From Bacteroidaceae bacterium (lineage in GTDB: Bacteria > Bacteroidota > Bacteroidia > Bacteroidales > Bacteroidaceae): DNA of 34,591 nucleotides. The first letter of the stretch is position 1, and the number at the start of each line of letters is the position of its first letter. Below are positions 27,701 to 34,591 of this stretch, piece by piece. The stretch spans positions 1 to 34,591 of the forward strand of contig JAKSJB010000023.1 in NCBI GenBank assembly GCA_024398475.1. Reading direction: 5' to 3'. The position numbers and the translations under genes are program-made. The notes under the pieces are model-generated. The model worked only from the letters and a program-made list of their open reading frames with translations, made no database searches and was not told where the DNA came from.

Positions 27701-28841
27701 TAAGCAGGTGGTAGATTCAATAATTGCAAAACTTGAAAATGATATTGAAATTCAACGTGCTGCTGATTTACAAACTGCCAAGTCGTCATTTGAATCATAT
27801 AAGTCAGAAATGCGATCCTATTCAGATTCTTTAGCTCTGGATGGTGATTCCGAAGCCGTAATGGAACTGATAATCGGTGCAAAGTCGGCCATAGATTCTT
27901 TGGAATATGATGAATCAATGACCTTGAGTGAAAATGAACAGGTGGTAGATTCAATAATTGCAAAACTTGAAAATGATATTCAAATTCAACGTGCTGCTGA
28001 TTTAAGGACAGCTAAGTTGTCATTTGAATCATATAAGTCAGAAATGCTTTCCTATTCAGATTCCTTGACCCGGGATGGTGATTCCGAAGCCGTAATAGAA
28101 CTGATAAATGGTGCCAAGTCAGCCATAGAATCATTGGAATATGATGAATCAAAATCTTTGGAATACAATGATAGTGTAGTTGATTCAATAATAATCCATT
28201 TGGAAGAAGACATAGAGCTGCAGCGTGCAGCTGATAGATTGGCCGCAGCCAAATCGTCATTTGAATCATATAAGTCAGAAATGCTTTCCTATTCAGATTC
28301 CTTAACCCAGGATGGTGATTCGGAAGCTGTAATAGAACTGATAAATGGTGCCAAGTCAGCCATAGAATCATTGGAATATGATGAATCAAAATCTTTGGAA
28401 TACAATGATAGTGTAGTTGATTCAATAATAATCCATTTGGAAGAAGACATAGAGCTGCAGCGTGCAGCTGATAGATTGGCTGCAGCTAAATTGTCATTTG
28501 AATTATATAAGACGGAAATGCAGTCATATGCTGATTCTTTGGCAATGTCTGATGATTCGGCGGAGATATTTGCATTCATTATCTCTGCTAAGGACAGAAT
28601 AAATGAATTTGTGTATAATGAAGGTCTTTCTCTTGCTGACAATATGTCAATGATTGACGCTGAAATCAATCAACTCAAGTCGGATTTGGAAAAAATCCGT
28701 ATTGCAGCTGCCATTTACCAGATAAATAACTCTTCCGACAATTTAAAAATATATACTTTGGATGGAAAAAGAATAGAAGTATTATCTAAGTCTGGTATTT
28801 ATATAATTAATGGCGTAAAGAAATTTGTAAATATTAAATAG
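24762..28841 (+). CDS. Secreted C10 (streptopain-family) cysteine peptidase with eight C-terminal repeats
   Basis: The product has 1359 residues. A signal peptide ends near VYAQ. A prodomain follows (FAIIAGDARANDLVLGYS), then the C10 catalytic core with Cys194 in TGCVATAMAQ and His345 in GGHAFVMDGY, and HINWGWRG for the conserved Asn/Trp. A beta-rich middle region follows. Residues about 712-1315 are eight tandem repeats of 71-79 residues (SY.DSL...GDSEAV...AKS.I..L.Y...L..N..VVDSII..LE.DI..QRAAD), predicted helical and highly charged. The last residues (IYTLDGKRIEVL, GIYIINGVKKF) resemble the BspA C terminus and suggest type IX secretion. Streptopain cleaves host proteins and interpain A cleaves complement; host targeting here is inference. 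Repeats 6 and 7 are nearly identical. Confidence 0.93.
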   Translation: MKRLCTILRIALIMLSVVFDVNVYAQQIDKLEATDIANDFFKSNQGRLKFAAAESEQLDLVYTEPSAEDSNAANLYVFNRKDGGFAIIAGDARANDLVLGYSFDNDFSAENMPSNVKYWLGEYARQIDFMKAHQSEVSTSIRSKKRTLIRKASSVDTDGTWLLKTEWGQSYSSAKNVYNNYAPKKNGELCLTGCVATAMAQVLYYHAETDSTKFQPDFIGTTSYTWNNTTLSAPYDNDAEFQWDKMKLTTNDLINDEEANKAVAKLMRDCGVAVEMNYGPDGSGAFSIDVVKALQRHFGYSLMMKTVCRDNYKTQTEWDNLMIAEIDAKRPVLYSAQDDHKKGGHAFVMDGYKYDSENNVKYHINWGWRGSYNGFYVSSALNASEYDFNTSQQAIVNLYPNEDDDWSEWTNLGKLEYTYTAANSYLNKDKTVAPVTVYSQTAHDGDYIVYKITDWGNGVYDNFKDIEDVYITIDRTQKINNSDSKYLAYIQVFNSGQLYEYQKQKYEMFFRDKLSGGITESKSQYSYYDAESKTLFLNLYMSFGGYYMTASNQDKLNLDWTIWEEFAPKGSCSGVYKYNTNGEKTTVNKIYLRTNVDNPERKQIKVQDWLKNIIDSNTGTDLIFDWDTISNECIFEKTDTRLQSSSKSIYFENKQQEKSSYNPETGIFSIHGGFYCGDNLFEGTNVATDTLQMSGYSMSNEYQFYVYRADRQSYADSLPHDDDSEAVFDLVSMAKSAIGALEYIESINLDKNKERVDSIITKLEKDIENKRAEELNIAKTAFDNYKKEKQSYADSLFKNDDSDAVINLISKAKSDIDKLNYIESNSLEDNKARVDSIITRLEKDIKTQRVSDQLLADRTAFETYKAEQLSYVDSLFKIGDSETVMELISNAKKEIETLSYNEQKTLDKNKTAVDVIVSILENKILTQREADFKSFKTNRQLYVDSLSKDGDSEAVLNIIDSTKSVLESLKYEKTMTLNENKQVVDSIIAKLENDIEIQRAADLQTAKSSFESYKSEMRSYSDSLALDGDSEAVMELIIGAKSAIDSLEYDESMTLSENEQVVDSIIAKLENDIQIQRAADLRTAKLSFESYKSEMLSYSDSLTRDGDSEAVIELINGAKSAIESLEYDESKSLEYNDSVVDSIIIHLEEDIELQRAADRLAAAKSSFESYKSEMLSYSDSLTQDGDSEAVIELINGAKSAIESLEYDESKSLEYNDSVVDSIIIHLEEDIELQRAADRLAAAKLSFELYKTEMQSYADSLAMSDDSAEIFAFIISAKDRINEFVYNEGLSLADNMSMIDAEINQLKSDLEKIRIAAAIYQINNSSDNLKIYTLDGKRIEVLSKSGIYIINGVKKFVNIK
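28047..28520 (+). repeat. 237-bp tandem repeat, repeats 6 and 7 of the C10 peptidase
   Basis: 28047-28283 and 28284-28520 are nearly identical 79-codon units, with only scattered substitutions (for example ttgacccggg versus ttaacccagg). The other six units are more diverged. A recent in-frame duplication is the simplest reading. Confidence 0.9.
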
Positions 28842-28858
28842 TAATATCTTATTATATT

Positions 28859-28905
28859 AAATGTCATCCTTTGAATCTTTTTTTCAATGGATGACATTTT
28901 TGTAT
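28859..28905 (+). terminator. Terminator after the C10 peptidase gene
   Basis: AAATGTCATCC (28859-28869) pairs perfectly with GGATGACATTT (28889-28899), with further TTGAA/TTCAA pairing inside, and is followed by TTTG. It separates the peptidase from the phoH run. Confidence 0.8.
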
Positions 28906-28988
28906 GATAAGAATGTATGATGCTTTATTGATGTAGATGAAATATTGCTTTTATTGTGGAATATGATAAATAATAGTAAATTATTTAT

Positions 28989-28996
28989 TATCTTTG
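28989..28996 (+). promoter_or_regulatory. -7 box of the phoH run
   Basis: TATCTTTG matches TAnnTTTG and lies 23 bp before the ATG at 29020. It rules out the longer frame that begins at a TTG at 28945. Confidence 0.55.
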
Positions 28997-29019
28997 CAGA
29001 GAATTTTATATTTAGATTA

Positions 29020-30042
29020 ATGATAGAGAAGCATTTTGTACTTGATGACGTGGACTTAGTCACTTTTTATGGTGTCAACAACTGCCACCTTCAGATGATT
29101 AAGTCTCTTTATCCAAAACTGAGGATTGTGGCGCGTGGAAACGTTATGAAGGTGCTCGGTGACGAACAGGAGATGTGTGCCTTTGAGGAGAATCTGGATA
29201 GTTTGCGTTCATATTGTGTTCAGTATAATTCTTTATCGGAAGAAATAATCCTTCAGATAGTCAAGGGGCAGCAGGTCATGGCTGGAGGACAGCCGCAGTC
29301 TCCTGACAGCGCCATCTGCTACAGTATCGTAGGTAAGGCGATTGTTCCGCGGAGTGAAAATCAGAAACTCCTGGTTGAGGCTTTCCGTGAAAACGATATG
29401 CTTTTTGCTGTAGGTCCTGCCGGTTCGGGTAAGACTTATGTAAGTATTGCCCTTGCTGTGCGTGCTTTGAAGAATAAGGAAATCCGCAGGATTATCCTTT
29501 CACGTCCAGCAGTTGAAGCCGGAGAGAAACTGGGATTCCTGCCTGGTGATATGAAGGAAAAGATTGATCCTTATCTGCAGCCGCTCTATGATGCCTTGCA
29601 GGATATGATTCCTGCACAGAAACTTCAGGAGTACATGGAGAATCAGATCATACAGATTGCTCCGCTTGCTTTCATGAGAGGACGTACATTGAATGATGCG
29701 GTTGTAATTCTGGATGAGGCTCAGAATACTACCACCCAACAGATAAAGATGTTCCTCACGCGTATGGGACATAATACGAAGATGATTATTACGGGTGATG
29801 CCACTCAGATTGACTTGCCCCGTTCTACTCGTTCCGGTTTGCTTGAGGCTTTGGACGTGTTGAAGGATGTGCAGGGCATAAGTTTCATTACTATGACAGA
29901 CAAGGATATTGTACGCCATCGTCTGGTGACACGGATAGTGGATGCTTATGAAAAATATGATGAGATAAGGAAAGAACAGAGATTAAACAATTATGGTTTT
30001 CAAAATAAAATAAGTAACAATGAATGCATTAACGAGAACTGA
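29020..30042 (+). CDS. phoH: PhoH-family ATPase
   Basis: The product has 340 residues from the ATG at 29020 ([10 protein letters not shown]...). PhoH proteins are cytoplasmic P-loop NTPases related to superfamily 1 helicases and linked to RNA metabolism; the exact role is unsettled. Walker A is GPAGSGKT at 132-139, Walker B is VVILDEAQN, and the sensor region contains [13 protein letters not shown]. Before the ATPase core is a KH-like N-terminal part. The frame extends upstream to 28945, but those 25 codons lie across the promoter. The 3' end overlaps purC by 23 bp. Confidence 0.94.
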   Translation: MIEKHFVLDDVDLVTFYGVNNCHLQMIKSLYPKLRIVARGNVMKVLGDEQEMCAFEENLDSLRSYCVQYNSLSEEIILQIVKGQQVMAGGQPQSPDSAICYSIVGKAIVPRSENQKLLVEAFRENDMLFAVGPAGSGKTYVSIALAVRALKNKEIRRIILSRPAVEAGEKLGFLPGDMKEKIDPYLQPLYDALQDMIPAQKLQEYMENQIIQIAPLAFMRGRTLNDAVVILDEAQNTTTQQIKMFLTRMGHNTKMIITGDATQIDLPRSTRSGLLEALDVLKDVQGISFITMTDKDIVRHRLVTRIVDAYEKYDEIRKEQRLNNYGFQNKISNNECINEN

Positions 30043-30967
30043 CTTCAACTTTCCAGGTCAGAAAAGTGTTTATCATGGAAAGGTTCGTGACGTTTACAAT
30101 ATAAACGACGATTTGATGGTTATGGTTGCAACAGACCGTATCAGTGCTTTCGATGTAGTATTACCAAAGGGTATTCCTTTCAAGGGACAGGTGCTCAATC
30201 AGATTGCGGCAAAGTTCCTTGATGCTTCTGCTGAAATCGTTCCTAACTGGAAATTGGCTTGTCCTGATCCAATGGTAACTGTTGGATTGAAGTGTGAAGG
30301 TTTCCGCGTTGAAATGATTATCCGTGGTTATCTTACTGGTAGTGCATGGCGTGAATACAAGAACGGTCGCCGTGAACTTTGTGGGGTTAAACTTCCTGAT
30401 GGTATGAAGGAGAACCAGAAGTTCTCAACTCCTATCATTACTCCTACGACTAAGGCTGATGAAGGTCATGATGAGAATATCTCCAAGGAGGAAATCATTG
30501 CTCAGGGTCTTGTAAGCAAGGAGGACTATGAGCAGATGGAGAAATATACTTATGCATTGTTTGAACTCGGTACCAAGATTGCTGCTGAAAAGGGACTTAT
30601 CCTTGTTGATACAAAGTATGAGTTCGGAAAGCGTGACGGTAAGGTTTATCTCATTGATGAAATCCACACTCCAGACTCTTCACGCTATTTCTATGCGGAT
30701 GGCTATGAAGAAAAGTTCAATGCCGGAGAACCACAACGTCAGTTGTCAAAGGAATTCGTACGTCAATGGCTCATTGACCATAACTTCATGAATCAGCCTG
30801 GTCAGGTGATGCCTGAACTTACTGATGAGTTTGTGGACTCGATTACTGATCGCTATGTGGAACTGTTTGAGCACATTACAGGTGACAAGTTCAACAAGGA
30901 GGCTTGTGGCGAGGATATTGCTGCACGAATTGAGAACAATGTAAATAATTATTTGAAGCAGTTATAA
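30020..30967 (+). CDS. purC: Phosphoribosylaminoimidazole-succinocarboxamide synthase
   Basis: PurC (SAICAR synthetase) joins aspartate to CAIR with ATP in purine synthesis. The product has 315 residues, typical of the longer Bacteroidetes form. Motifs are GKVRDVYN (ATP-binding), [37 protein letters not shown] and LVDTKYEFG. The start lies inside the end of phoH. The overlap and lack of promoter make translation from the same message likely. A strong hairpin follows at 30983. Confidence 0.97.
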   Translation: MNALTRTDFNFPGQKSVYHGKVRDVYNINDDLMVMVATDRISAFDVVLPKGIPFKGQVLNQIAAKFLDASAEIVPNWKLACPDPMVTVGLKCEGFRVEMIIRGYLTGSAWREYKNGRRELCGVKLPDGMKENQKFSTPIITPTTKADEGHDENISKEEIIAQGLVSKEDYEQMEKYTYALFELGTKIAAEKGLILVDTKYEFGKRDGKVYLIDEIHTPDSSRYFYADGYEEKFNAGEPQRQLSKEFVRQWLIDHNFMNQPGQVMPELTDEFVDSITDRYVELFEHITGDKFNKEACGEDIAARIENNVNNYLKQL

Positions 30968-30982
30968 TACAATAGCGTTTTG

Positions 30983-31025
30983 CCCCTTCTTGCCGTAACC
31001 TTTTAAGGGTGATGGCGAGGAGGGG
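30983..31025 (+). other. Strong hairpin between purC and menG, covering a purine-rich ribosome-site-like stretch
   Basis: CCCCTTCTTGCC (30983-30994) can pair with GGCGAGGAGGGG (31014-31025) over 12 positions, two of them G-U, with a further small inner stem (ACCTT/AAGGGT). No T tract follows, so it is not a usual terminator. The right arm holds AGGAGG, 13 bases before the likely menG ATG. Confidence 0.65.
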
Positions 31026-31035
31026 TGATTTGTAT

Positions 31036-31770
31036 ATGATGAAAGATATTACTCCATATAAAACTTCGGAGAGCAAACACGAGCAGGTTGAAGCCATGTT
31101 CGACGGTCTTGCTCCGACGTATGATTATGTGAATCATACATTGTCGCTGGGTATTGACCGGATATGGCGCAAAAGGGCAATGAACTACCTGAAAAAACGT
31201 CAGTCACGTCCGTCTCGTATTCTCGATGTCGCTACAGGTACTGGTGATTTTGCAATATTGGCAATGAAAGACTTGAAGGCTGACGAAGTGGTAGGTATTG
31301 ACATCTCGGATGAAATGATGAAGGTGGGGCGGAAAAAGGCTGAGGCGGCAGATTTGGAACATGCTGTCAGGTTCATGCATGAAGATTGCAGTGCATTGTC
31401 TTTTGCTGAAAAGTCTTTCGATGCTGTAATATCGGCTTTTGCAATGCGTAATTTTGAAGATATACCCCAATGTCTGTCTGAAATGTATCGCGTGCTTAAT
31501 GATGGTGGTGATATTGTAGTGATAGATCTGTGCGCACCGCATGGCTTTCCTATGAAACAGGTGTTCTCTGTATATAAGAAACATATTATGCCTCATATTG
31601 GAAAAACTGTTTCAAAGGATGTACAGGCTTTCAAATATCTGCCGGAAACTATGGAGGCAGTTCAGCAAGGTGCTGCAATGGCTGAATTGTTTATGAATGC
31701 AGGCTTTCGAAATGTAAATTACAAATATCTTAATTTTGGCATGTGTTGTATGTACACTGCTGTTAAATGA
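31036..31770 (+). CDS. menG: Demethylmenaquinone methyltransferase (MenG/UbiE)
   Basis: It methylates demethylmenaquinone, the last step of menaquinone synthesis for anaerobic respiration. The product has 244 residues from 31036. Motifs are the class I SAM-binding ILDVATGTGDFA, GIDISDEMM, and the UbiE signatures AFAMRNFEDIP and YKYLPETM. The frame is open from 31009, but residues before the Met-Met pair at 31036/31039 look non-conserved and overlap the hairpin. The stop overlaps the aroE ATG (ATGA). Confidence 0.95.
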   Translation: MMKDITPYKTSESKHEQVEAMFDGLAPTYDYVNHTLSLGIDRIWRKRAMNYLKKRQSRPSRILDVATGTGDFAILAMKDLKADEVVGIDISDEMMKVGRKKAEAADLEHAVRFMHEDCSALSFAEKSFDAVISAFAMRNFEDIPQCLSEMYRVLNDGGDIVVIDLCAPHGFPMKQVFSVYKKHIMPHIGKTVSKDVQAFKYLPETMEAVQQGAAMAELFMNAGFRNVNYKYLNFGMCCMYTAVK

Positions 31771-32531
31771 TAATGAAGACGTACGGATTGATTGGCAGAA
31801 CTCTTGGACATTCTTTTTCAAGGCGGTTCTTTTCTGAAAAATTCTCATCTGAAGGTATAGATGCTGAATACTTGAATTTTGAATTGCCTGAAATTGATGA
31901 CTTCACCAAAGTATTCGAAGGACGTGATATCTGTGGCTTGAATGTGACAATTCCATATAAGCAGGATGTTATACCTTTTCTTTCTGAACTATCGGAAGAT
32001 GCTCGTGAGATTGGTGCTGTTAATGTCATAAAACCGATTCATGTTCATTCTGGTAATAATAAAGATAATCAATCTGTCATACTTAAGGGTTACAATACGG
32101 ATGTGATTGGTTTCATGGAATCTATTCGACCATTATTGAAACCTCACCATAGGAATGCGTTAGTATTGGGAACTGGTGGTGCTTCAAGAGCTATTTGTTA
32201 TGGATTGAAGAAACTGGGACTTGAGGTGCAATCTGTTTCGCGTACTCGTACTTTAGGCTTTCTGTCCTATGCAGATCTTACTCCTACCGTAATGGGTGAA
32301 TATTCTGTTATAGTGAATACTACTCCTTTGGGTACTACTCCAAATGTTGATACCTGTGCCGATATTCCTTACGACTGTATCACCGAACGCCATCTCTTGT
32401 TTGACTTGGTATATAATCCTTCTGAAACTCTCTTCTTGAGGAAGGGAAGGGAACATGGCGCACAGACAAAAAACGGTTTGGAAATGTTGCATTTGCAGGC
32501 AATAGCAGCTTGGAAGATATGGAATGAATAA
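31767..32531 (+). CDS. aroE: Shikimate dehydrogenase
   Basis: AroE reduces 3-dehydroshikimate to shikimate with NADPH. The product has 254 residues. N-terminal GRTLGHSFS binds shikimate, NVTIPYKQDV carries the catalytic Lys, GAVNVI and GYNTDVIGF follow, GTGGASRAI is the dinucleotide loop, and NTTPLGTTP and KNGLEMLHLQA close the fold. It starts inside the menG stop; a second Met at 31773 is an equally good start. Together with aroB at 21370 it shows shikimate genes dispersed in separate operons. Confidence 0.95.
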   Translation: MIMKTYGLIGRTLGHSFSRRFFSEKFSSEGIDAEYLNFELPEIDDFTKVFEGRDICGLNVTIPYKQDVIPFLSELSEDAREIGAVNVIKPIHVHSGNNKDNQSVILKGYNTDVIGFMESIRPLLKPHHRNALVLGTGGASRAICYGLKKLGLEVQSVSRTRTLGFLSYADLTPTVMGEYSVIVNTTPLGTTPNVDTCADIPYDCITERHLLFDLVYNPSETLFLRKGREHGAQTKNGLEMLHLQAIAAWKIWNE

Positions 32532-32596
32532 ATGTCAATCCCTACGGATTTATTCTGCCTAACTGCCTGATTTATTATATTTTTATCGATTGTATA

Positions 32597-32626
32597 TTGC
32601 TGTTCGGTAAATATTTCTTACCTTTG
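32597..32626 (+). promoter_or_regulatory. Promoter of the Nif3-like gene
   Basis: TTG (32597-32599), a 19-bp spacer, then TACCTTTG (32619-32626) fit the consensus. The ATG at 32637 is only 10 bases after the -7 box, so the leader would be a few nucleotides. Confidence 0.65.
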
Positions 32627-32636
32627 CAGCGAAAAT

Positions 32637-33434
32637 ATGAAAATTAGGGAAATAATTGGTGCCCTTGAAGACTTTGCACCTCTGGCCCTGCAAGACGGCT
32701 TTGATAATTCCGGATTGCAGATTGGATTACCTGAGGATGCGGATGCTACAGGGGTATTGTTGTCTTTAGACGTGACTGAAGATGTCTTGGATGAAGCAAT
32801 CAGTCTAGGGTGCAATATGGTGATAAGTCACCATCCATTGCTTTTTCACCCATTGAAGTCTGTTTCCGGGAAAGATTATGTTGAACGTTGTGTGATAAAG
32901 GCAATAAAGAATGGTATTACTCTTTATGCTGCACATACCAATTTAGATAATGCACCTAATGGTGTCAACTATCGCATTGCTGATAAACTGGGATTGCAGA
33001 ATATACAATGGTTGGACCCTAAAAATGGCTTGGACGCAGGAAGTGGAATTGTTGGAACTCTGAAGTCTACAATGCGCATGGCTGATTTTGTCTCAATGGT
33101 TAAAGACGTGTTTAACGTTGAGTGCGTGAGATATAATGATTGGGATGGGGAAAATGTCCATACTGTTGCGGTATGTGGGGGGGCTGGCTCTTTCCTTATG
33201 CCAAAGGCTGTCGAATTGTGTGCTGATGCTTTTCTGACAGGGGAAATCGGATATCATCGTTTCTTCGGTTACGAACGGCAGATGTTGCTGATGGAAATCG
33301 GGCATTTTGAAAGTGAGCAATTCACTTTGGATATATTGGAAGATGTAGTATGCAACTCCGTGTGTTGGAAGAAAAGTGGCAACCGTCCAGCGTTGTATAA
33401 GGCGCGTAGTTCCAATCCAATCATGTATAGATAA
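32637..33434 (+). CDS. Nif3-like dinuclear metal protein (GTP cyclohydrolase 1 type 2 family)
   Basis: The product has 265 residues. Family motifs are FDNSGLQIG, VISHHPLLFHP (metal-binding His pair), LYAAHTNLDNAPNG, VAVCGGAGS, FLTGEIGYH and a C-terminal GHFESEQ metal site. Nif3 proteins are widespread with an unsettled role. The GTP-cyclohydrolase name comes from limited biochemistry. This is the short form without the central PII-like insertion. It is followed after 35 bp by the zinc-ribbon gene, an arrangement I recall as frequent in Bacteroidetes. Confidence 0.93.
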   Translation: MKIREIIGALEDFAPLALQDGFDNSGLQIGLPEDADATGVLLSLDVTEDVLDEAISLGCNMVISHHPLLFHPLKSVSGKDYVERCVIKAIKNGITLYAAHTNLDNAPNGVNYRIADKLGLQNIQWLDPKNGLDAGSGIVGTLKSTMRMADFVSMVKDVFNVECVRYNDWDGENVHTVAVCGGAGSFLMPKAVELCADAFLTGEIGYHRFFGYERQMLLMEIGHFESEQFTLDILEDVVCNSVCWKKSGNRPALYKARSSNPIMYR

Positions 33435-33469
33435 GTATTAATTATATAAACGACTAAATATTATTGATT

Positions 33470-34324
33470 ATGGCAAAGAAAAAACTTGCTCCATCGGAAA
33501 TGATGGTTGAAGACAAACTGAAACTCCTGTATCAGCTTCAGACAATTCTTTCAGAGATTGACAGAATCCGTATCCTTCGCGGTGAATTGCCTCTTGAGGT
33601 GGAAGATTTGGAGGACGAGGTTGAAGGACTTCGTACCCGTATAGAACGTACAGAAACAGAGATTGGCAATATCCGTTCAAATATTAATGAACTGAAGACA
33701 CAGATTGATATTGCAAACAATAAAATCGCAACATATAAGGAACAACTTGAAAATGTACGTAACAACCGTGAGTACGATACGCTCAACAAGGAAATCGAGT
33801 TCCAGACTCTTGAGGTAGAACTTTGCAACAAGCGTATCCGTGAAGCTGCGGCTCTTGAGAAGAACAAGGAAGAACTTTTAGCCCAGACTCGTACAAATCT
33901 TGACGAACGTCTCCAGGATTTGGATCTTAAGAAAAACGAACTTGACGAAATCGTTGCAGAAACAAAGGCTGAAGAAGAGAAACATCGTGAAAAAGCAAAG
34001 AATCTTGAACTAGCAATAGAACCTCGTTTGCTTACTTCGTTCAAGCGTATCCGTAAGAGTTGTCGTAATGGGTTAGGTATTGTATATGTTCAGCGTGATT
34101 CTTGTGGAGGTTGTTTTGCTCAGATTCCACCACAGCGTCAACTTGACGTTAGAATGCGTAAGAAGATTATTGTATGTGAATATTGTGGACGTATCCTTAT
34201 CGATCCAGAACTTGCAGGTGTAAAGGTTGAGAAGACTGTTGAAGAGAAACCAAAGCGTCGTCGCTCTGTACGTAGAGGCGAAGATGAAGTAAATGAAAAT
34301 ACTATTGAATCTTCTGAAGATTGA
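33470..34324 (+). CDS. Coiled-coil protein with C4 zinc ribbon
   Basis: The product has 284 residues from the ATG at 33470; an upstream TTG at 33464 adds two residues and is unlikely. Residues about 20-190 are a long charged heptad-rich coiled coil (LRTRIERTETEIGN...). A C4 zinc ribbon follows, with CGGC and, about 20 residues later, CEYC. The tail is basic then acidic (KRRRSVRRGEDE). Members of this C4-type zinc ribbon family are conserved beside Nif3 in many bacteria. A nucleic-acid-related role is suggested by the ribbon but unproven. A terminator follows. Confidence 0.9.
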   Translation: MAKKKLAPSEMMVEDKLKLLYQLQTILSEIDRIRILRGELPLEVEDLEDEVEGLRTRIERTETEIGNIRSNINELKTQIDIANNKIATYKEQLENVRNNREYDTLNKEIEFQTLEVELCNKRIREAAALEKNKEELLAQTRTNLDERLQDLDLKKNELDEIVAETKAEEEKHREKAKNLELAIEPRLLTSFKRIRKSCRNGLGIVYVQRDSCGGCFAQIPPQRQLDVRMRKKIIVCEYCGRILIDPELAGVKVEKTVEEKPKRRRSVRRGEDEVNENTIESSED

Positions 34325-34348
34325 TTTTTGATATTGATAAGAATTTCA

Positions 34349-34385
34349 CCCGTGAACAGACTATGTTTGTTCACGGGCGTTTTAT
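34349..34385 (+). terminator. Terminator after the zinc-ribbon gene
   Basis: CCCGTGAACA (34349-34358) pairs perfectly with TGTTCACGGG (34368-34377), followed by CGTTTTAT. It ends the phoH-to-zinc-ribbon region. Confidence 0.85.
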
Positions 34386-34448
34386 ATACAAAGTGATTCA
34401 CTTGTTATGCGCAGATATAGACTGCGCAAAAAATGCTGAAACAATAAA

Positions 34449-34505
34449 AAAGCGTATCAAAAACTCGCTCAACTATTTAGATTTGATACGAATTTGATAC
34501 GCTTT
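34449..34505 (-). terminator. Long-stem hairpin downstream of tRNA-Arg
   Basis: AAAGCGTATCAAA (34449-34461) and TTTGATACGCTTT (34493-34505) are perfect 13-base complements about 31 bases apart. On the minus strand the stem is followed by T-rich sequence, so it can serve as the tRNA terminator. A second direct copy of TTTGATACG (34482-34490) offers an alternative pairing partner. Confidence 0.6.
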
Positions 34506-34534
34506 AGCATGTTTTTTACTGATTCTCAGTATGT

Positions 34535-34591
34535 TGGTGATTCGGTTGGGATTCGAACCCAAGACCCACAGCTTAGAAGGCTGTTGCTCTA
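34535..34591 (-). tRNA. tRNA-Arg(UCU), 3' part; 5' end outside window
   Basis: On the minus strand the sequence shows an anticodon arm ACAGC-CTTCTAA-GCTGT with anticodon TCT, a T arm with GGGTTCGAATCCC, the acceptor strand CCGAATC, discriminator A and an encoded CCA (34537-34535). UCU reads AGA/AGG arginine codons. The acceptor 5' strand and most of the D arm are cut by the right edge. Confidence 0.9.

Noticed and set aside
28012..28669. Several minus-strand frames in the C10 peptidase repeat region that themselves look repetitive
   Set aside because: They repeat only because the sense-strand repeats do, and have no start context or domain.

Overview
The window comes from a Bacteroidales chromosome, most likely a Prevotella/Segatella-type gut or rumen bacterium. 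The evidence is a set of families typical of that group: BspA-like leucine-rich repeats with Big_2 Ig domains, BACON repeats, a GH97 glycosidase, a long C10 (streptopain-type) peptidase, the gene order phoH-purC-menG-aroE, and repeated matches to the Bacteroidetes sigma-factor -7 box (TAnnTTTG). Shine-Dalgarno sequences are mostly weak or absent, as expected for the phylum. No species can be named from the sequence alone.

Left accessory region (1-9930, minus strand). A promoter near 9900 precedes a small XRE-type regulator. It is followed, in one close-packed series, by a PEGA-domain outer-membrane protein, a seven-BACON lipoprotein, BspA-like protein A, a truncated GH10 xylanase and a second BspA-like protein B that runs off the left edge. 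The last three look like the product of a tandem duplication. The two BspA genes share their signal peptide and a roughly 1.1 kb, apparently identical C-terminal block, but differ in leucine-rich-repeat number (19 versus 8). The GH10 fragment ends exactly where copy B begins.

RAYT region (10055-11705). A mirrored array of 11-bp and 22-bp repeats lies upstream of a REP-associated tyrosine transposase (RAYT/Y1 family). The transposase gene itself carries an 81-bp tandem duplication, each copy containing an 8-bp-stem hairpin. This is the most unusual part of the window.

Housekeeping regions. uvrA (+) is followed by a terminator and a converging minus-strand operon (rpe, a DUF4827-like lipoprotein, glmM, a small secreted protein). 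A divergent promoter region at 18071-18223 separates rpe from a plus-strand run: DHH phosphoesterase, GH97 glycosidase, aroB, rfbC, manA.

24011-24761 is a gene-free stretch with a well-formed promoter and a very strong terminator about 330 nt apart. This is a likely stand-alone small RNA that I could not match to 6S, tmRNA, RNase P or SRP RNA. Next come a 1359-residue C10 peptidase with eight C-terminal repeats and a second housekeeping run: phoH, purC, menG, aroE, a Nif3-like gene and a zinc-ribbon coiled-coil protein. The right edge cuts a minus-strand tRNA-Arg(UCU).
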